Both the position numbers and the translations under genes were made by a program. Positions 25,255 to 32,939 of a stretch of DNA of 64,000 nucleotides are shown here, piece after piece. Position 1 is the first letter of the stretch. Each line of letters opens with the position of its first letter. The notes under the pieces are model-generated. The model worked only from the letters and a program-made list of their open reading frames with translations. It did no database searches and was not told where the DNA came from. Source of the stretch: Alphaproteobacteria bacterium (GTDB lineage: Bacteria; Pseudomonadota; Alphaproteobacteria; Reyranellales; Reyranellaceae); assembly GCA_017308235.1 (NCBI GenBank), contig JAFKFL010000014.1, positions 62,001-126,000 of the forward strand, written 5' to 3'.

Positions 25255-26172
25255 ATGCGATTGGCAACTCTTGCGGGCTTGGGGATCGTGCTCGGGTGCA
25301 TCGCTCCGGCCATCGCGGACGAAAGCGGTGCGAAGCAGGCGCGGCCGGACAGCATTGCGCAGCTTGAACAGAACGTGCCGGCCGATCCCGAGCCCTGGCG
25401 CTTCACCGTCACCCCCTATGCCTGGCTGATGAACGTCAGCGGCAACGTCACGGCGCGCGGCCAGACCGTGGGTATCAACGCAAGCTTCATCGATCTCGTG
25501 CAAAAGAGCGATTCGCTGGTCGGCCTCATGGCCTATTTCGAGGCGAACAAGGGTAAGGCCGGCATCTACACCGATTTTGTCTTCTCGAAGTTGGGCTTCG
25601 GTGCCGGACAGACCAGCTACCGCAATCCGATCGGTGGCCTCAAGACCAGCACCACCGCCAATGCCGCTCTCACCTATCAGATGTTCATCGTCGAGGTCGG
25701 TGGTGTCTTCGAGGTCTATCGCTGGCCGGGTTCCGACAGCTCGTTCACCGCCATCGATGCACTGGGCGGCTTTCGCTACTGGAACAACTCGATCGACGCC
25801 TCCTTTGACGTGACGTCGAACGTGGACCTCTCGCGCCTCCATCTCGATCGTTCTTTTGGCCTCGCGATCGCACGCGCCGACGCGATCCAGTGGGTCGATC
25901 CCGTCATCGGCTTTCGCGTCCGCCACCAATTCACGGCGCACCAGCAGCTCTGGGCACGGGCGGATATCGGCGGCTTTGGATTGGGCAGCCAGTTCTCCTG
26001 GCAGGCGGTCGCTGCCTACACCTACCTCTGGCAAGCGACCGGCTACCAGGTTGGCGCGACGATCGGCTTCCGTGCGCTCGGCGTGAACTACAGTGCGGGC
26101 TCCGGCCCCGATTCCGTGGGGATCAACCAGACACTCTACGGCCCCATCATCGGCGCCAGCTTCAGGTTCTGA
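25255..26172 (+). CDS. outer-membrane beta-barrel protein
   Basis: 305 residues from the ATG at 25255, opening MRLATLAGLGIVLGCIAPAIADE, a normal signal peptide. An alternative TTG start at 25195 has a better ribosome site (GGGGGCAAAG) and would add 20 residues. The mature part has alternating strands with many aromatic residues (WRFTVTPYAWLMNVSGNV, DALGGFRYWNN, VDPVIGFRVRHQFTAHQQLWARADIGGFGLGSQFSWQAVAAYTYLWQATGYQVGATIGFRALGVNY) and ends in GASFRF, a terminal phenylalanine typical of barrels inserted by BamA. It is 78 bases behind the sulfatase, likely in the same operon. Confidence 0.75.
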   Translation: MRLATLAGLGIVLGCIAPAIADESGAKQARPDSIAQLEQNVPADPEPWRFTVTPYAWLMNVSGNVTARGQTVGINASFIDLVQKSDSLVGLMAYFEANKGKAGIYTDFVFSKLGFGAGQTSYRNPIGGLKTSTTANAALTYQMFIVEVGGVFEVYRWPGSDSSFTAIDALGGFRYWNNSIDASFDVTSNVDLSRLHLDRSFGLAIARADAIQWVDPVIGFRVRHQFTAHQQLWARADIGGFGLGSQFSWQAVAAYTYLWQATGYQVGATIGFRALGVNYSAGSGPDSVGINQTLYGPIIGASFRF

Positions 26173-26195
26173 TGGCCATTGCGCCGGTCGCGCCG

Positions 26196-26687
26196 TCAGG
26201 CGTGGACGAGGGACCGGGTTACGGCGCGCTGGCGGCCGCCGCGCAGGAGCACGCCGCGACGATGCGGATCGGTCCATGCCGAATGGTCGCGCGTCGCTTC
26301 CTGGGGCGCGTCGTCGGCCGGCGCGTGCTGGATATGGTCGAGCCAGGCGCGCGCCTGGCGCAGGCTTGAGAAGACGTTGATCGGCCCTTCGCTCACGGTC
26401 TGCTGGGCGAAGGTCCGAGCGAAGGAGCCACCTGCGGCATCGACGATGAAGGCGACCGGCCCGCGCTTCTCGCTGCCGTCGCCGCGCAGGAACGCCGCGA
26501 CGCGCGCGATCTGCTCGGGGCCGATCTCGCTGGTGGCGGCCGTGACGTCGACCACTTTGGCGAACGGGCGGGCGTGGGCCTCGGCGAGCTGCTCGGCCAT
26601 GCTGCGCATCTCATCCGGCGCGATCTTGCCGCGGGCGACAATGGTGACGATCCGGTGCAGCCTCGAAACTTCCAAATAGATCGGCAA
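26196..26687 (-). CDS. STAS-like small protein, paralogue 2 of 3
   Basis: 163 residues opening with PIYLEVSRLHRIVTIVARGKIAPDEMRSMAEQLAEAH, clearly homologous to the proteins at 17937 and 26748. It shares GSEKRGPVAFIVDAAGGSFARTFAQ, FSSLRQARAWLDHIQHAP and the tail WTDPHRRGVLLRGGRQRAVTRSLV. The start is TTG, fixed by the alignment with its paralogues and by GGAGGAA just upstream; the nearest ATG is out of frame. It lies just downstream of paralogue 3 in the same direction. Function unknown. Confidence 0.7.
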   Translation of the reverse strand: MPIYLEVSRLHRIVTIVARGKIAPDEMRSMAEQLAEAHARPFAKVVDVTAATSEIGPEQIARVAAFLRGDGSEKRGPVAFIVDAAGGSFARTFAQQTVSEGPINVFSSLRQARAWLDHIQHAPADDAPQEATRDHSAWTDPHRRGVLLRGGRQRAVTRSLVHA

Positions 26688-26747
26688 TCATTCCTCCGCG
26701 CGACCGAACGTCCGCAACGCCAGTGCATCGTACGATGCGAGCGCTGA

Positions 26748-27302
26748 TTATGCACTCACGAGCGAGCGAACGGTAACATACCGCTGGCGGCCACCGCGCA
26801 GCAGGAGGCCGCGGCGCTGCGGATCGGTCCAGGGTGACGGGTCGCGCCGGGCCGCCGGCATGGGTGCATTGGGCGTGGGTGCATGGAGCGTTGGCGCCCG
26901 GGGGGCGGTGGCGACTTCGGCTGCCGGCATGTGCTGGATGCGGTCGAGCCAGGCCCGGGCTTCGCGCAGGGACCTGAACAGGCTGACCGGCCCGTCCTTC
27001 TCGGTGACCTTGGCGTAAGTCTTTGAGAAACCATCGTCATGTTCGGGATCGACGATGAAGGCGAGCGGCCCGCGTTTCTCGCCGCCGTCGCCGCGCAGGA
27101 GGAGGGCGATGCCGGCAATCTGCTCGGGCGTCAGGTCGCCGACCCCGCTTGCGTTCGTGACATCGACGACCTTGGCGAATGAATGGATACGGGCGTCGGC
27201 GAGCTGCTGGGCCATGCCGCGCACTTCGTCCGATGCGATCTTGCCGCGCGCTACAATTGTTACGATTCGATGCAGCCGGGAAATCTCGATGTAGATCGGC
27301 AC
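26748..27302 (-). CDS. STAS-like small protein, paralogue 3 of 3
   Basis: 184 residues from a GTG start (PIYIEISRLHRIVTIVARGKIASDEVRGMAQQLADAR) preceded by GGAGGAGCGG. The fold region matches paralogues 1 and 2: LTPEQIAGIALLLRGDGGEKRGPLAFIVDPEHDDGF, SLFRSLREARAWLDRIQHMPA. A proline/alanine-rich insert (about residues 138-160) separates it from the shared tail PSPWTDPQRRGLLLRGGRQRYVTVRSLV. It is the first gene of a likely two-gene unit with paralogue 2. Confidence 0.7.
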   Translation of the reverse strand: MPIYIEISRLHRIVTIVARGKIASDEVRGMAQQLADARIHSFAKVVDVTNASGVGDLTPEQIAGIALLLRGDGGEKRGPLAFIVDPEHDDGFSKTYAKVTEKDGPVSLFRSLREARAWLDRIQHMPAAEVATAPRAPTLHAPTPNAPMPAARRDPSPWTDPQRRGLLLRGGRQRYVTVRSLVSA

Positions 27303-27477
27303 CCGCTCCTCCGTGAACCCAAGGTTGGGATCGCCTCGGCACCTTTCCACATTAGATCACGACTGGGTCCAAATGGGGACGATAAAGCAAAGTTGAAAGC
27401 ATCGATCGTGGATTCTCACAGGCCGGTTATCACACACTGCGTCTGCCGGTTGTCGGGGTTTCCGGCGGGCGAGAACA

Positions 27478-27878
27478 GTGGTGGCCATGATTGCTGTCAC
27501 GGACGGACAGAGCCGCAAGGTTATCATGGTTGTGGAGGACGACTCGCTGCTTCGCGAGTCGCTCTCGCTCATGCTCCAGGATTTCGGCTACAGCGTCGTC
27601 GATGCGGAGGACGCGGACGAAGCGATCAGCGTCGCGGTGAAGAGCGTCGATCGGGTCGATCTCGTGTTCGCCGACGTGGACATTCCGGGGGACATTCCTG
27701 GGCGCTCGACGGCAACGATCTTGCTGCCTGGTTTACCCGCTATGTACCCCACGTCCCGGTCATCCTGACCTCGGGAAAGGTCTCGGCCGCGCGGGGCGGT
27801 CGATGCTTCCTGGCCAAGCCGGTCGATGACAACGAGTTCCATCGGCGCATCGACGAGCTGCTCACGCTGCATTCCTGA
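27478..27878 (+). pseudogene. response-regulator receiver protein, frameshifted
   Basis: The first frame encodes a receiver domain: VIMVVEDDSLLRESLSLMLQDFGYSVVDAEDADEA and DLVFADVDIPG with the phospho-acceptor Asp. It loses sense after the G-run at 27687-27691. The frame one base back resumes as GHSWALDGNDLAAWFTRYVPHVPVILTSGK and CFLAKPVDDNEFHRRIDELL, which supplies the conserved Thr/Ser and Lys. Adding a single G to the five-G run joins the halves into one stand-alone receiver protein of about 130 residues. Either it is a recent one-base deletion or an error in a homopolymer. Start could also be the ATG at 27487. Confidence 0.8.
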
Positions 27879-27976
27879 ACCGGAAATGCGGGACCGCCGG
27901 GATGTGCGTCCTGTAAGGAAAATCGCCCTTTGGTTACAGATGGATATGCTCGTGTTCTGATAAAATAGGTCAGGCC

Positions 27977-28138
27977 TTAAGGCCAAGCGCGAGCCGTGCG
28001 ATAGAGGCCCGCAGCGTCGGAAATGCCGCTCATCGCTGCATCAGGCACTTGTTCCTGTCTGCACCAATCACGCGACATTTGCGGGACAAAGCTGTGCGGG
28101 TGTGATTCAATCTTTGCACGCAAGTGGCGATAGTACAT
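27977..28138 (-). CDS. possible small protein
   Basis: A 53-codon frame (MYYRHLRAKIESHPHSFVPQMSRDW...) with amphipathic, coherent composition in the 315-base gap between the receiver pseudogene and the DUF7167-like gene. No ribosome site is evident before the ATG, and no family is recognised. The rest of the gap shows only a GGCCTTAAGGCC palindrome near 27975 and a G-rich stretch before 28160. Weakly supported. Confidence 0.3.
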   Translation of the reverse strand: MYYRHLRAKIESHPHSFVPQMSRDWCRQEQVPDAAMSGISDAAGLYRTARAWP

Positions 28139-28199
28139 CTGGGGAGGGGGCAGACGACCTGTCGCGGCGCACGATGCGACTGGGAACCGGGGTATGGGA

Positions 28200-28412
28200 A
28201 TGAAGAAGATCATCAACTGGCAACTCGATACGGGGGTCGCGGGGGCGAGCCTCAGCGGTCAGGTTGAAGTCAATGAAGGTGCGACCGATGCCGAGATCGA
28301 AGAGGCGGTGAAGCAGGATATGTGGAGCCGTATCTCGCTGTCATGGGGCGGAGGTCGCCCGGGTAACCGCCATCTGTTCTGGCGGTTCGGCCGATCGGAG
28401 AAAGCGGCCTAG
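28200..28412 (+). CDS. DUF7167-like small protein
   Basis: 70 residues opening MKKIINWQLDTGVAGASLSGQVEVNEGATDAEIEEAVKQDMWSRISLSW. This INWxLDTGVAGAxxSG opening followed by an acidic helix and an aromatic strand is what I recall for the DUF7167 family, small cytoplasmic proteins of unknown role. The start at 28200 has GGGG seven bases upstream; another ATG at 28194 would add two residues. It stands alone. Confidence 0.65.
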   Translation: MKKIINWQLDTGVAGASLSGQVEVNEGATDAEIEEAVKQDMWSRISLSWGGGRPGNRHLFWRFGRSEKAA

Positions 28413-28538
28413 GAATTCGCGCGCCGGACCCATTCCGGTGCAGCGACGCCTAGTCACGCAACGCGGCATGCGGGTGATGTCACGCGTGTTGCTGTCCCTG
28501 GTTGTCTCGAGCTCCGTTGTCTCGAACTCTATCGTTGG

Positions 28539-28775
28539 TCAGGGCAGGCGGAGTTCGCCTGCGTCCAGGCGCGTGCGAATGCGGCTAACGGCGTCGGCTA
28601 CCGGATCGGCGGAGCCGTTGCGGCGTGCCAGCGTAGCGTCATCGACCGAGAGCACGTCGGCTAGCGCAAGTTCGCGCCCGTTCTCGTAAAGCCACAGCTC
28701 CCACGCGTCATCGATCGTTCGTATACGCACCGCTAACGCACGACCTTGATGCGTCAGCTCGAATTGGCGAGCCAT
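28539..28775 (-). CDS. small hypothetical protein
   Basis: 78 residues: a strand-rich first half (FELTHQGRALAVRIRTIDDAWELWLYENGREL) and a helical second half (DPVADAVSRIRTRLDAGELRLP). GGGGATTTCAC precedes the ATG. No signal peptide or membrane segment. It converges with the DUF7167-like gene, leaving 126 bases between them in which no terminator was obvious. Function unknown. Confidence 0.65.
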   Translation of the reverse strand: MARQFELTHQGRALAVRIRTIDDAWELWLYENGRELALADVLSVDDATLARRNGSADPVADAVSRIRTRLDAGELRLP

Positions 28776-29013
28776 GTGAAATCCCCAAAAGAAAACCTAC
28801 CCCACTATGGCTCCACGCTTTATCCCTAGACGGCGCGGCCTTCAATCACGGAATGAACACATTCTTTGCTAGTGAAAACACCAGCAAGAACTTGCGGTTT
28901 TTGACCGGCCAGACGGCAAGATATGGAGGTGGCGCCACTGGGTTCCGCTTCGTCACTTTCGAGGTCACGCAACGGCGCTTGGGTGCGGCGGCCGTTATGG
29001 CCACGAAGGAAAG

Positions 29014-29274
29014 ATGATGACTCGAAGCGAAGCACACGCGGCTCTCGACGCCGCGCTCGAGGCGCGCCGCCGTCTCGGTCCCGTCCAATCGCGGCCCCTT
29101 TTCCTCTTCGCCATGGAGATGAGTCAGATCCTGCAGTTTCCCAGCGTCGATCCCGTTGCCGACATCGAGGCCTGGGCGACCACCTGGCTAGAGGCGCGCG
29201 TCGTGCGCGACGCCTTTCCGACGCTGACGTCGACCAGGGCCGAATCCAGTCCTGAAGATCAAAGCGCCTCGTAG
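29014..29274 (+). CDS. small hypothetical protein
   Basis: 86 residues, helical and acidic (RSEAHAALDAALEARRRLGPVQSRPLFLFAMEMSQILQFPSVDP). AGGAAAG lies directly before a double ATG at 29014/29017. No domain recognised. The 238 bases upstream, shared with the divergent gene at 28539, presumably hold both promoters. Confidence 0.6.
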   Translation: MMTRSEAHAALDAALEARRRLGPVQSRPLFLFAMEMSQILQFPSVDPVADIEAWATTWLEARVVRDAFPTLTSTRAESSPEDQSAS

Positions 29275-29317
29275 ATGACAGCCTTGTGACGGCGTTAAGC
29301 ATGCCGCGTTCGGCAAC

Positions 29318-29434
29318 TCAGAGGACAGCGACCAGGCTGAACATCACAAGACAGACCGCGCAAGCGGCGAGGCGCCGGATCGCGCGATTGCGCTGCGGCG
29401 GGCAGTAGTCGTTGATATCACCGTAAAAAGGCAT
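29318..29434 (-). CDS. possible 38-residue membrane peptide
   Basis: MPFYGDINDYCPPQRNRAIR followed by a hydrophobic helix of about 17 residues and a stop. The charge pattern, polar start then arginines then a hydrophobic end, is that of a tail-anchored membrane peptide. No clear ribosome site precedes the ATG at 29434. It lies downstream of the Cys-rich gene in the same direction. Plausible, not certain. Confidence 0.35.
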   Translation of the reverse strand: MPFYGDINDYCPPQRNRAIRRLAACAVCLVMFSLVAVL

Positions 29435-29480
29435 GCGCACACAACGGGCTGCAGCGCGTCCGGTTCCGGCGCGAGGGCTT

Positions 29481-29705
29481 TTATCCGGCGGCACGCGGGG
29501 CGGGCTCGGCCGTCTGCGCGGGGATGGCCGTCACACGCACCCGGCCGGTCGCGACATTCACGACATGCCACCGGCCGCACGCGACGCAAGGCACGATCCA
29601 GCGCAGCCGGCAGCACGGCGCCTTGATCGAGGCATCTGCGAGCACCTTCACCGTCGTCTTGTTGAGCGGGCACTCGAAAATATAGAGAGAGGGCTCGTCG
29701 GGCAT
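29481..29705 (-). CDS. small cysteine-rich protein, zinc-ribbon-like
   Basis: 74 residues: MPDEPSLYIFECPLNKTTVKVLADASIKAPCCRLRWIVPCVACGRWHVV. Cysteines at about 12, 31, 32, 40 and 43 with a following histidine suggest a zinc ribbon, though the spacing is not a classical one. GGAAGG lies before the ATG at 29705, so the longer upstream frame is not used. The tail (AIPAQTAEPAPRAAG) is unstructured. Function unknown. Confidence 0.6.
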   Translation of the reverse strand: MPDEPSLYIFECPLNKTTVKVLADASIKAPCCRLRWIVPCVACGRWHVVNVATGRVRVTAIPAQTAEPAPRAAG

Positions 29706-29951
29706 GCCCTTCCGTCCACGCGTGACAACACGGGTCTCGAAATCGAAACGCCGGTTTCTTCGACATTTGTGATCGCCGGTAACGTCGTCGCTGCGACCGG
29801 GGTCCCACACCCCGCCTCCGGCTCTCCCAGTCCTAACGCGCGAGTTGGGCGCTGTGGTCGTGCCCGAATGTCGCGCCGCCCATCTGACGCATGCTCGTGA
29901 CGCATGCTTGCCGCGCCCATGCTAGGGAATCGCCGGGACAAGGATGATCGC

Positions 29952-30743
29952 ATGGCACGCGAAGAAACCGACTATCGCCCGATTGATGAGGACCAGGTGC
30001 GGGCGACGGCCGAGTCCGGTCAGGGGTTCGACGGCGTTCTGTTCGGCGCATCGCTCGTCCTGGACGACATCGACTTCGGCGAGAGCCGGTTCGAGCGCTG
30101 CCTGTTCGCCGTGCCCACGATCCGCGGCGCCGATTTCTCCCGGACGACGTTCAAGGATTGCCGCTTCGCGCCGACGCGCTTTGCCAATTGCCTCTTCGCC
30201 CGCGCGAAGTTCGACGGCTGCACCCTGTTCGATGTCGAGCAGAAAAAGGGATGCGCCTTCGCCTTCTGCGACCTCGAGGCGGCAGAGGCAACGAAGTGCA
30301 ACTTCGCGACCGGCTCGTTCGAGCGCTGCGACATCTACAATCTCAATGCCGTCGAATGCAGCTTCCGCGGCGCCGCCTTCACGAAGTCGAGCTTCACTAA
30401 GACGCTCTCCAGGCGCGCGAGCCTGACCAAGGCTTCGTTCGACCATTGCAACCTGAGCTTCGCCGACCTGTCGGGGCTGCACCTGCAGGGCGCCTCGTTC
30501 CTGTCCTGCAAGTTCTCGGAGGCATCGCTCATCGACACCGACCTCAGCGACGCGACGATGATTGCCTGTACGCTCGACCGTGTCGAATGGGAGCGCGCGC
30601 GGCTGCGGCGGGCCGACCTTCGCGGCTCGCGGGTGGCCGGCCTCAATCTTGCGCTGCTTGCCGACTATGCCGGGCTAGTGATCAGCGAGAGCGAGCAGTC
30701 GGATCTGCTGCGCCAGCTTGGCATCGACGTCCGCGCGGAATGA
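29952..30743 (+). CDS. pentapeptide-repeat protein
   Basis: 263 residues containing about 20 pentapeptide repeats of A(D/N/S)(L/F)xx type from about residue 25 to 235 (for example GADFSRTTFKDCRFAPTRFANCLFARAKFDGCTLF and LSFADLSGLHLQGASFLSCKFSEASLIDTDLSDATMIACTLDRVEWERARLRRADLRGS). The fold is a right-handed four-sided beta helix. An unusual share of the repeats have Cys in the outward positions. The best-known members mimic DNA and protect gyrase, but most have unknown targets. An AAGGATGATCGC stretch precedes the ATG. No membrane segment. Confidence 0.85.
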   Translation: MAREETDYRPIDEDQVRATAESGQGFDGVLFGASLVLDDIDFGESRFERCLFAVPTIRGADFSRTTFKDCRFAPTRFANCLFARAKFDGCTLFDVEQKKGCAFAFCDLEAAEATKCNFATGSFERCDIYNLNAVECSFRGAAFTKSSFTKTLSRRASLTKASFDHCNLSFADLSGLHLQGASFLSCKFSEASLIDTDLSDATMIACTLDRVEWERARLRRADLRGSRVAGLNLALLADYAGLVISESEQSDLLRQLGIDVRAE

Positions 30744-30747
30744 CCTG

Positions 30748-30765
30748 CGCCCTCACAAGAGGGCG
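30748..30765. terminator. hairpin between convergent genes
   Basis: CGCCCTC pairs with GAGGGCG around an ACAA tetraloop, exactly in the 31-base gap between the convergent stops at 30743 and 30775. There is no T-run on either side, so terminator function is uncertain. Confidence 0.4.
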
Positions 30766-30774
30766 GGCCGGCGA

Positions 30775-31974
30775 TCAGTTGTTGCCGAGCGATTGCAGCC
30801 AGCGGCCGAATTTATCGCCGGCGATGCGGAGCGATTCGAACGGATCGTCGGAGCGGCGCTGGGTGTAATAGGTGCGCTGTGATGCAGGGCGCGGCGGTGG
30901 CGGCGCCTGCGCTACCTGAGGCGCGGGATCCTGGCGCAGCGCTTCGAGCAGCTCGCGATTGATCGCATCCGTTTGCGGCAGTTTACGCTCGGCGCGGTAG
31001 CGCATCGCGGCAATCTGCGTCATCGGCCCCGGTGAACCGTCGATCGGGCCGGGATTGAAGCCGAAGGTATAGAGCCGCGTCTGGATCTCGTTGATCTCTT
31101 TGCGCTGCAACGGCACCTCGGCCGGTATTGTAAGTGCGGCGGGGGTGGGCGTCGCCGGCGTATCAGCGGCAGGCGGTATTGGTGCCGGTGTGACGGACGT
31201 GGCCGCCGGAGGCGCTGCAGGCGCGGGCGCGGGATCGTTTGTCGATGCCACCGTCGTCGGTACCGCTTTCGGCTCGGGCGTAGTCGGCGTCGACGCGGCT
31301 GGCGGTGGGGCGCTCGGTGTCGGCGCGGTTGGCGGCGTGGCCGCGGCTGCGGCAGGCGGCGGCAGCTCGGTCGATGGCGGCGCTACGTCTGCTGCAGAAG
31401 GGGCCGGCTGAGGCGGGGCGGGCGAAGGAGCGGTTGTCGCCACGGGGGTCGCCGGCGGTGTCGTCACGGATGCCGTCGCGGGCGCTGCCGCGACGGGCGC
31501 CGCCGCGCTTGCGGTCTCGATCTTCGTCGCGGGGGGCGCCGCGCTGGCGGTTGCCTCGGATTCGGGGGTGCTGATGGCGACCACGAACCAGGCGATGCAG
31601 GCGACGGCAACTGCAGCACCGCCCGCTCCAGCCAGCAGTTTCAGCCGCCGCGTGCGCGCGGTGTTGTAGGCGAGCAGGGCGGCGCGGCGCAGCTCTGCCG
31701 CGGCGCGCGGATCGGATGCCTGCTGCGCCCGCTCCTCGAGGCGGCGCGAGAGGTCGGCGATCGATTTCTTGAAGAGGTCGTCACCGTGGCGATCGACTTC
31801 CTCGGGGGTCGGACGATTGACAGGCCGCGGGGTGACTGGCGGCAGGCCAAAGTCCCTTGCACCCATGCCCCTGGCGCCCGCACCTGCAGCGCCCGCGCCT
31901 GTAACGCCCGCACTGGCGGGGCCTGCACTCTTGGCGTTGGTACTTCTGCCGCCCGTGCTTCGATCGACAGTCAT
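30775..31974 (-). CDS. single-pass protein with C-terminal peptidoglycan-binding-like domain
   Basis: 399 residues. A Gly/Ala-rich start, then a cytoplasmic helical stretch (about 57-105: PEEVDRHGDDLFKKSIADLSRRLEERAQQ), one membrane helix (about 112-133: LLAGAGGAAVAVACIAWFVVAI), a long Pro/Ala/Thr spacer of about 150 residues, and a final domain QRKEINEIQTRLYTFGFNPGPIDGSPGPMTQIAAMRYRAERKL that matches the PG_binding_1 pattern (IDGxxGPxT). It would span the periplasm from the inner membrane to the cell wall. GGGGGG precedes the ATG. The spacer codons are repetitive, making indels likely between strains. Confidence 0.8.
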   Translation of the reverse strand: MTVDRSTGGRSTNAKSAGPASAGVTGAGAAGAGARGMGARDFGLPPVTPRPVNRPTPEEVDRHGDDLFKKSIADLSRRLEERAQQASDPRAAAELRRAALLAYNTARTRRLKLLAGAGGAAVAVACIAWFVVAISTPESEATASAAPPATKIETASAAAPVAAAPATASVTTPPATPVATTAPSPAPPQPAPSAADVAPPSTELPPPAAAAATPPTAPTPSAPPPAASTPTTPEPKAVPTTVASTNDPAPAPAAPPAATSVTPAPIPPAADTPATPTPAALTIPAEVPLQRKEINEIQTRLYTFGFNPGPIDGSPGPMTQIAAMRYRAERKLPQTDAINRELLEALRQDPAPQVAQAPPPPRPASQRTYYTQRRSDDPFESLRIAGDKFGRWLQSLGNN

Positions 31975-32939
31975 GACCCCCCGACACCTAATCCTTTAAT
32001 TAATCCGCAAACTTTTGGCGGAGAACCGCGCAATACAAGGGCGTAACAGTGATCAATCTGAGGCCAATGGCCAAGAAGAAGGTTCCCCACAACGCGGAAA
32101 GGCCGGTCGCTTGGGGACGACCGGCCTTCCTTGTGGAGCTCGCCGACATGAAGCCTGTGGGTGTGTGGGAAGGGGGCTTCGATGAAACGGCTGGGTGACC
32201 GCTGGCGAGCTGAGAACTCTGGGTGGGTAAGGCGCACTCTCTGGTGCAGCCCGTGGGTTTGAATGCCTTTCTTGAAAACGACTTAAAGAACGTTTGTGCT
32301 TACGGGGAGTTTAATAACATTGACCGCGTCCGACCGTGATCTGCAAGTTTGCATATCTCGGTTGAGCTCACAAGGCTATTTGCTTGAAAATGCGCGGACA
32401 GCGCAGGCACAGATATGCAGCTATCGGCCATCTTGCGGGCGCAAAAATTGCTCCCTTCTTATGAAAACATCCCGTTTTTTCAGCCTTTTACGGCTCAATA
32501 TCAAAACAGAAAAAGAGTATAGGCCCTCAATTACTTTCTATATCACTGAAACTTTCGTGATCTACAAGTGATACTTTAGCTGCCGATGCCCGCCCGGCCG
32601 GCGCTTGTTATGACGAAGAACTGGCCGCCCGCAGCGTGGTGGATGTCGTGGCAGCCGGTGTGTTGGTGAGCGCTGGGCGACCGTGGCGTGTCGAATGCTG
32701 CGATCGCCCAGTCGCCCTGCCCATCGCTCGCAGGCGCCACCCGCCGACCTGGGCCATCGGCGTAGCCCGAAAGTGCCGCGAAGCATTTCACTCGAAGTGT
32801 CGTAAAACAGCGCCAGGACTGCATCGGAACGCTATTGGCCACACCAATGACACGATGCGTCGTCCTGGGGTGATGCTACTTGGGATTGAATGCGCCGTCT
32901 TGGGGCGAAGAAAGAGCGCATTAGGGGTTGTGGGACGTT
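31975..32939. other. 965-base intergenic region with AT-rich segment
   Basis: No gene here is convincing. It holds a long hairpin (32087-32136) and an AT-rich stretch at about 32270-32580, far below the GC of its surroundings, with runs such as TTTAATAACATT and ATATCAAAACAGAAAAAG. A 91-codon plus-strand frame in that stretch (32296-32571) has no ribosome site or domain. From 32580 on the composition is normal again but frames on both strands are shadow-like. The low GC and position suggest acquired DNA or a multi-promoter regulatory region before the cluster at 32940. Confidence 0.5.
32087..32136. terminator. long two-part hairpin, possible bidirectional terminator
   Basis: An outer stem CCACAA / TTGTGG encloses an inner 11-base stem AAGGCCGGTCG / CGACCGGCCTT with a CTTGGGGA loop. 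The T-run after the stem is short on both strands. It could end transcripts from either side or be part of a structured RNA. Confidence 0.5.

Noticed and set aside
23701..26277. An 858-codon open frame on the minus strand
   Set aside because: It covers the sulfatase and barrel genes on the other strand. Its sequence has no motif and its composition is that of a reverse-complement shadow.
32160..32290. tRNA-like bases (GGTTTGAATGCC with G-rich arms)
   Set aside because: No acceptor stem, anticodon arm or CCA-side pairing could be formed. No tRNA is called in the window.
32296..32571. A 91-codon frame in the AT-rich island
   Set aside because: No ribosome site, no domain, and its open state is explained by local composition only weakly. 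Kept only as a note in the gap entry.
32576..32842. An 88-codon minus-strand frame
   Set aside because: Overlaps other frames without a ribosome site or recognised family; not better than its alternatives.
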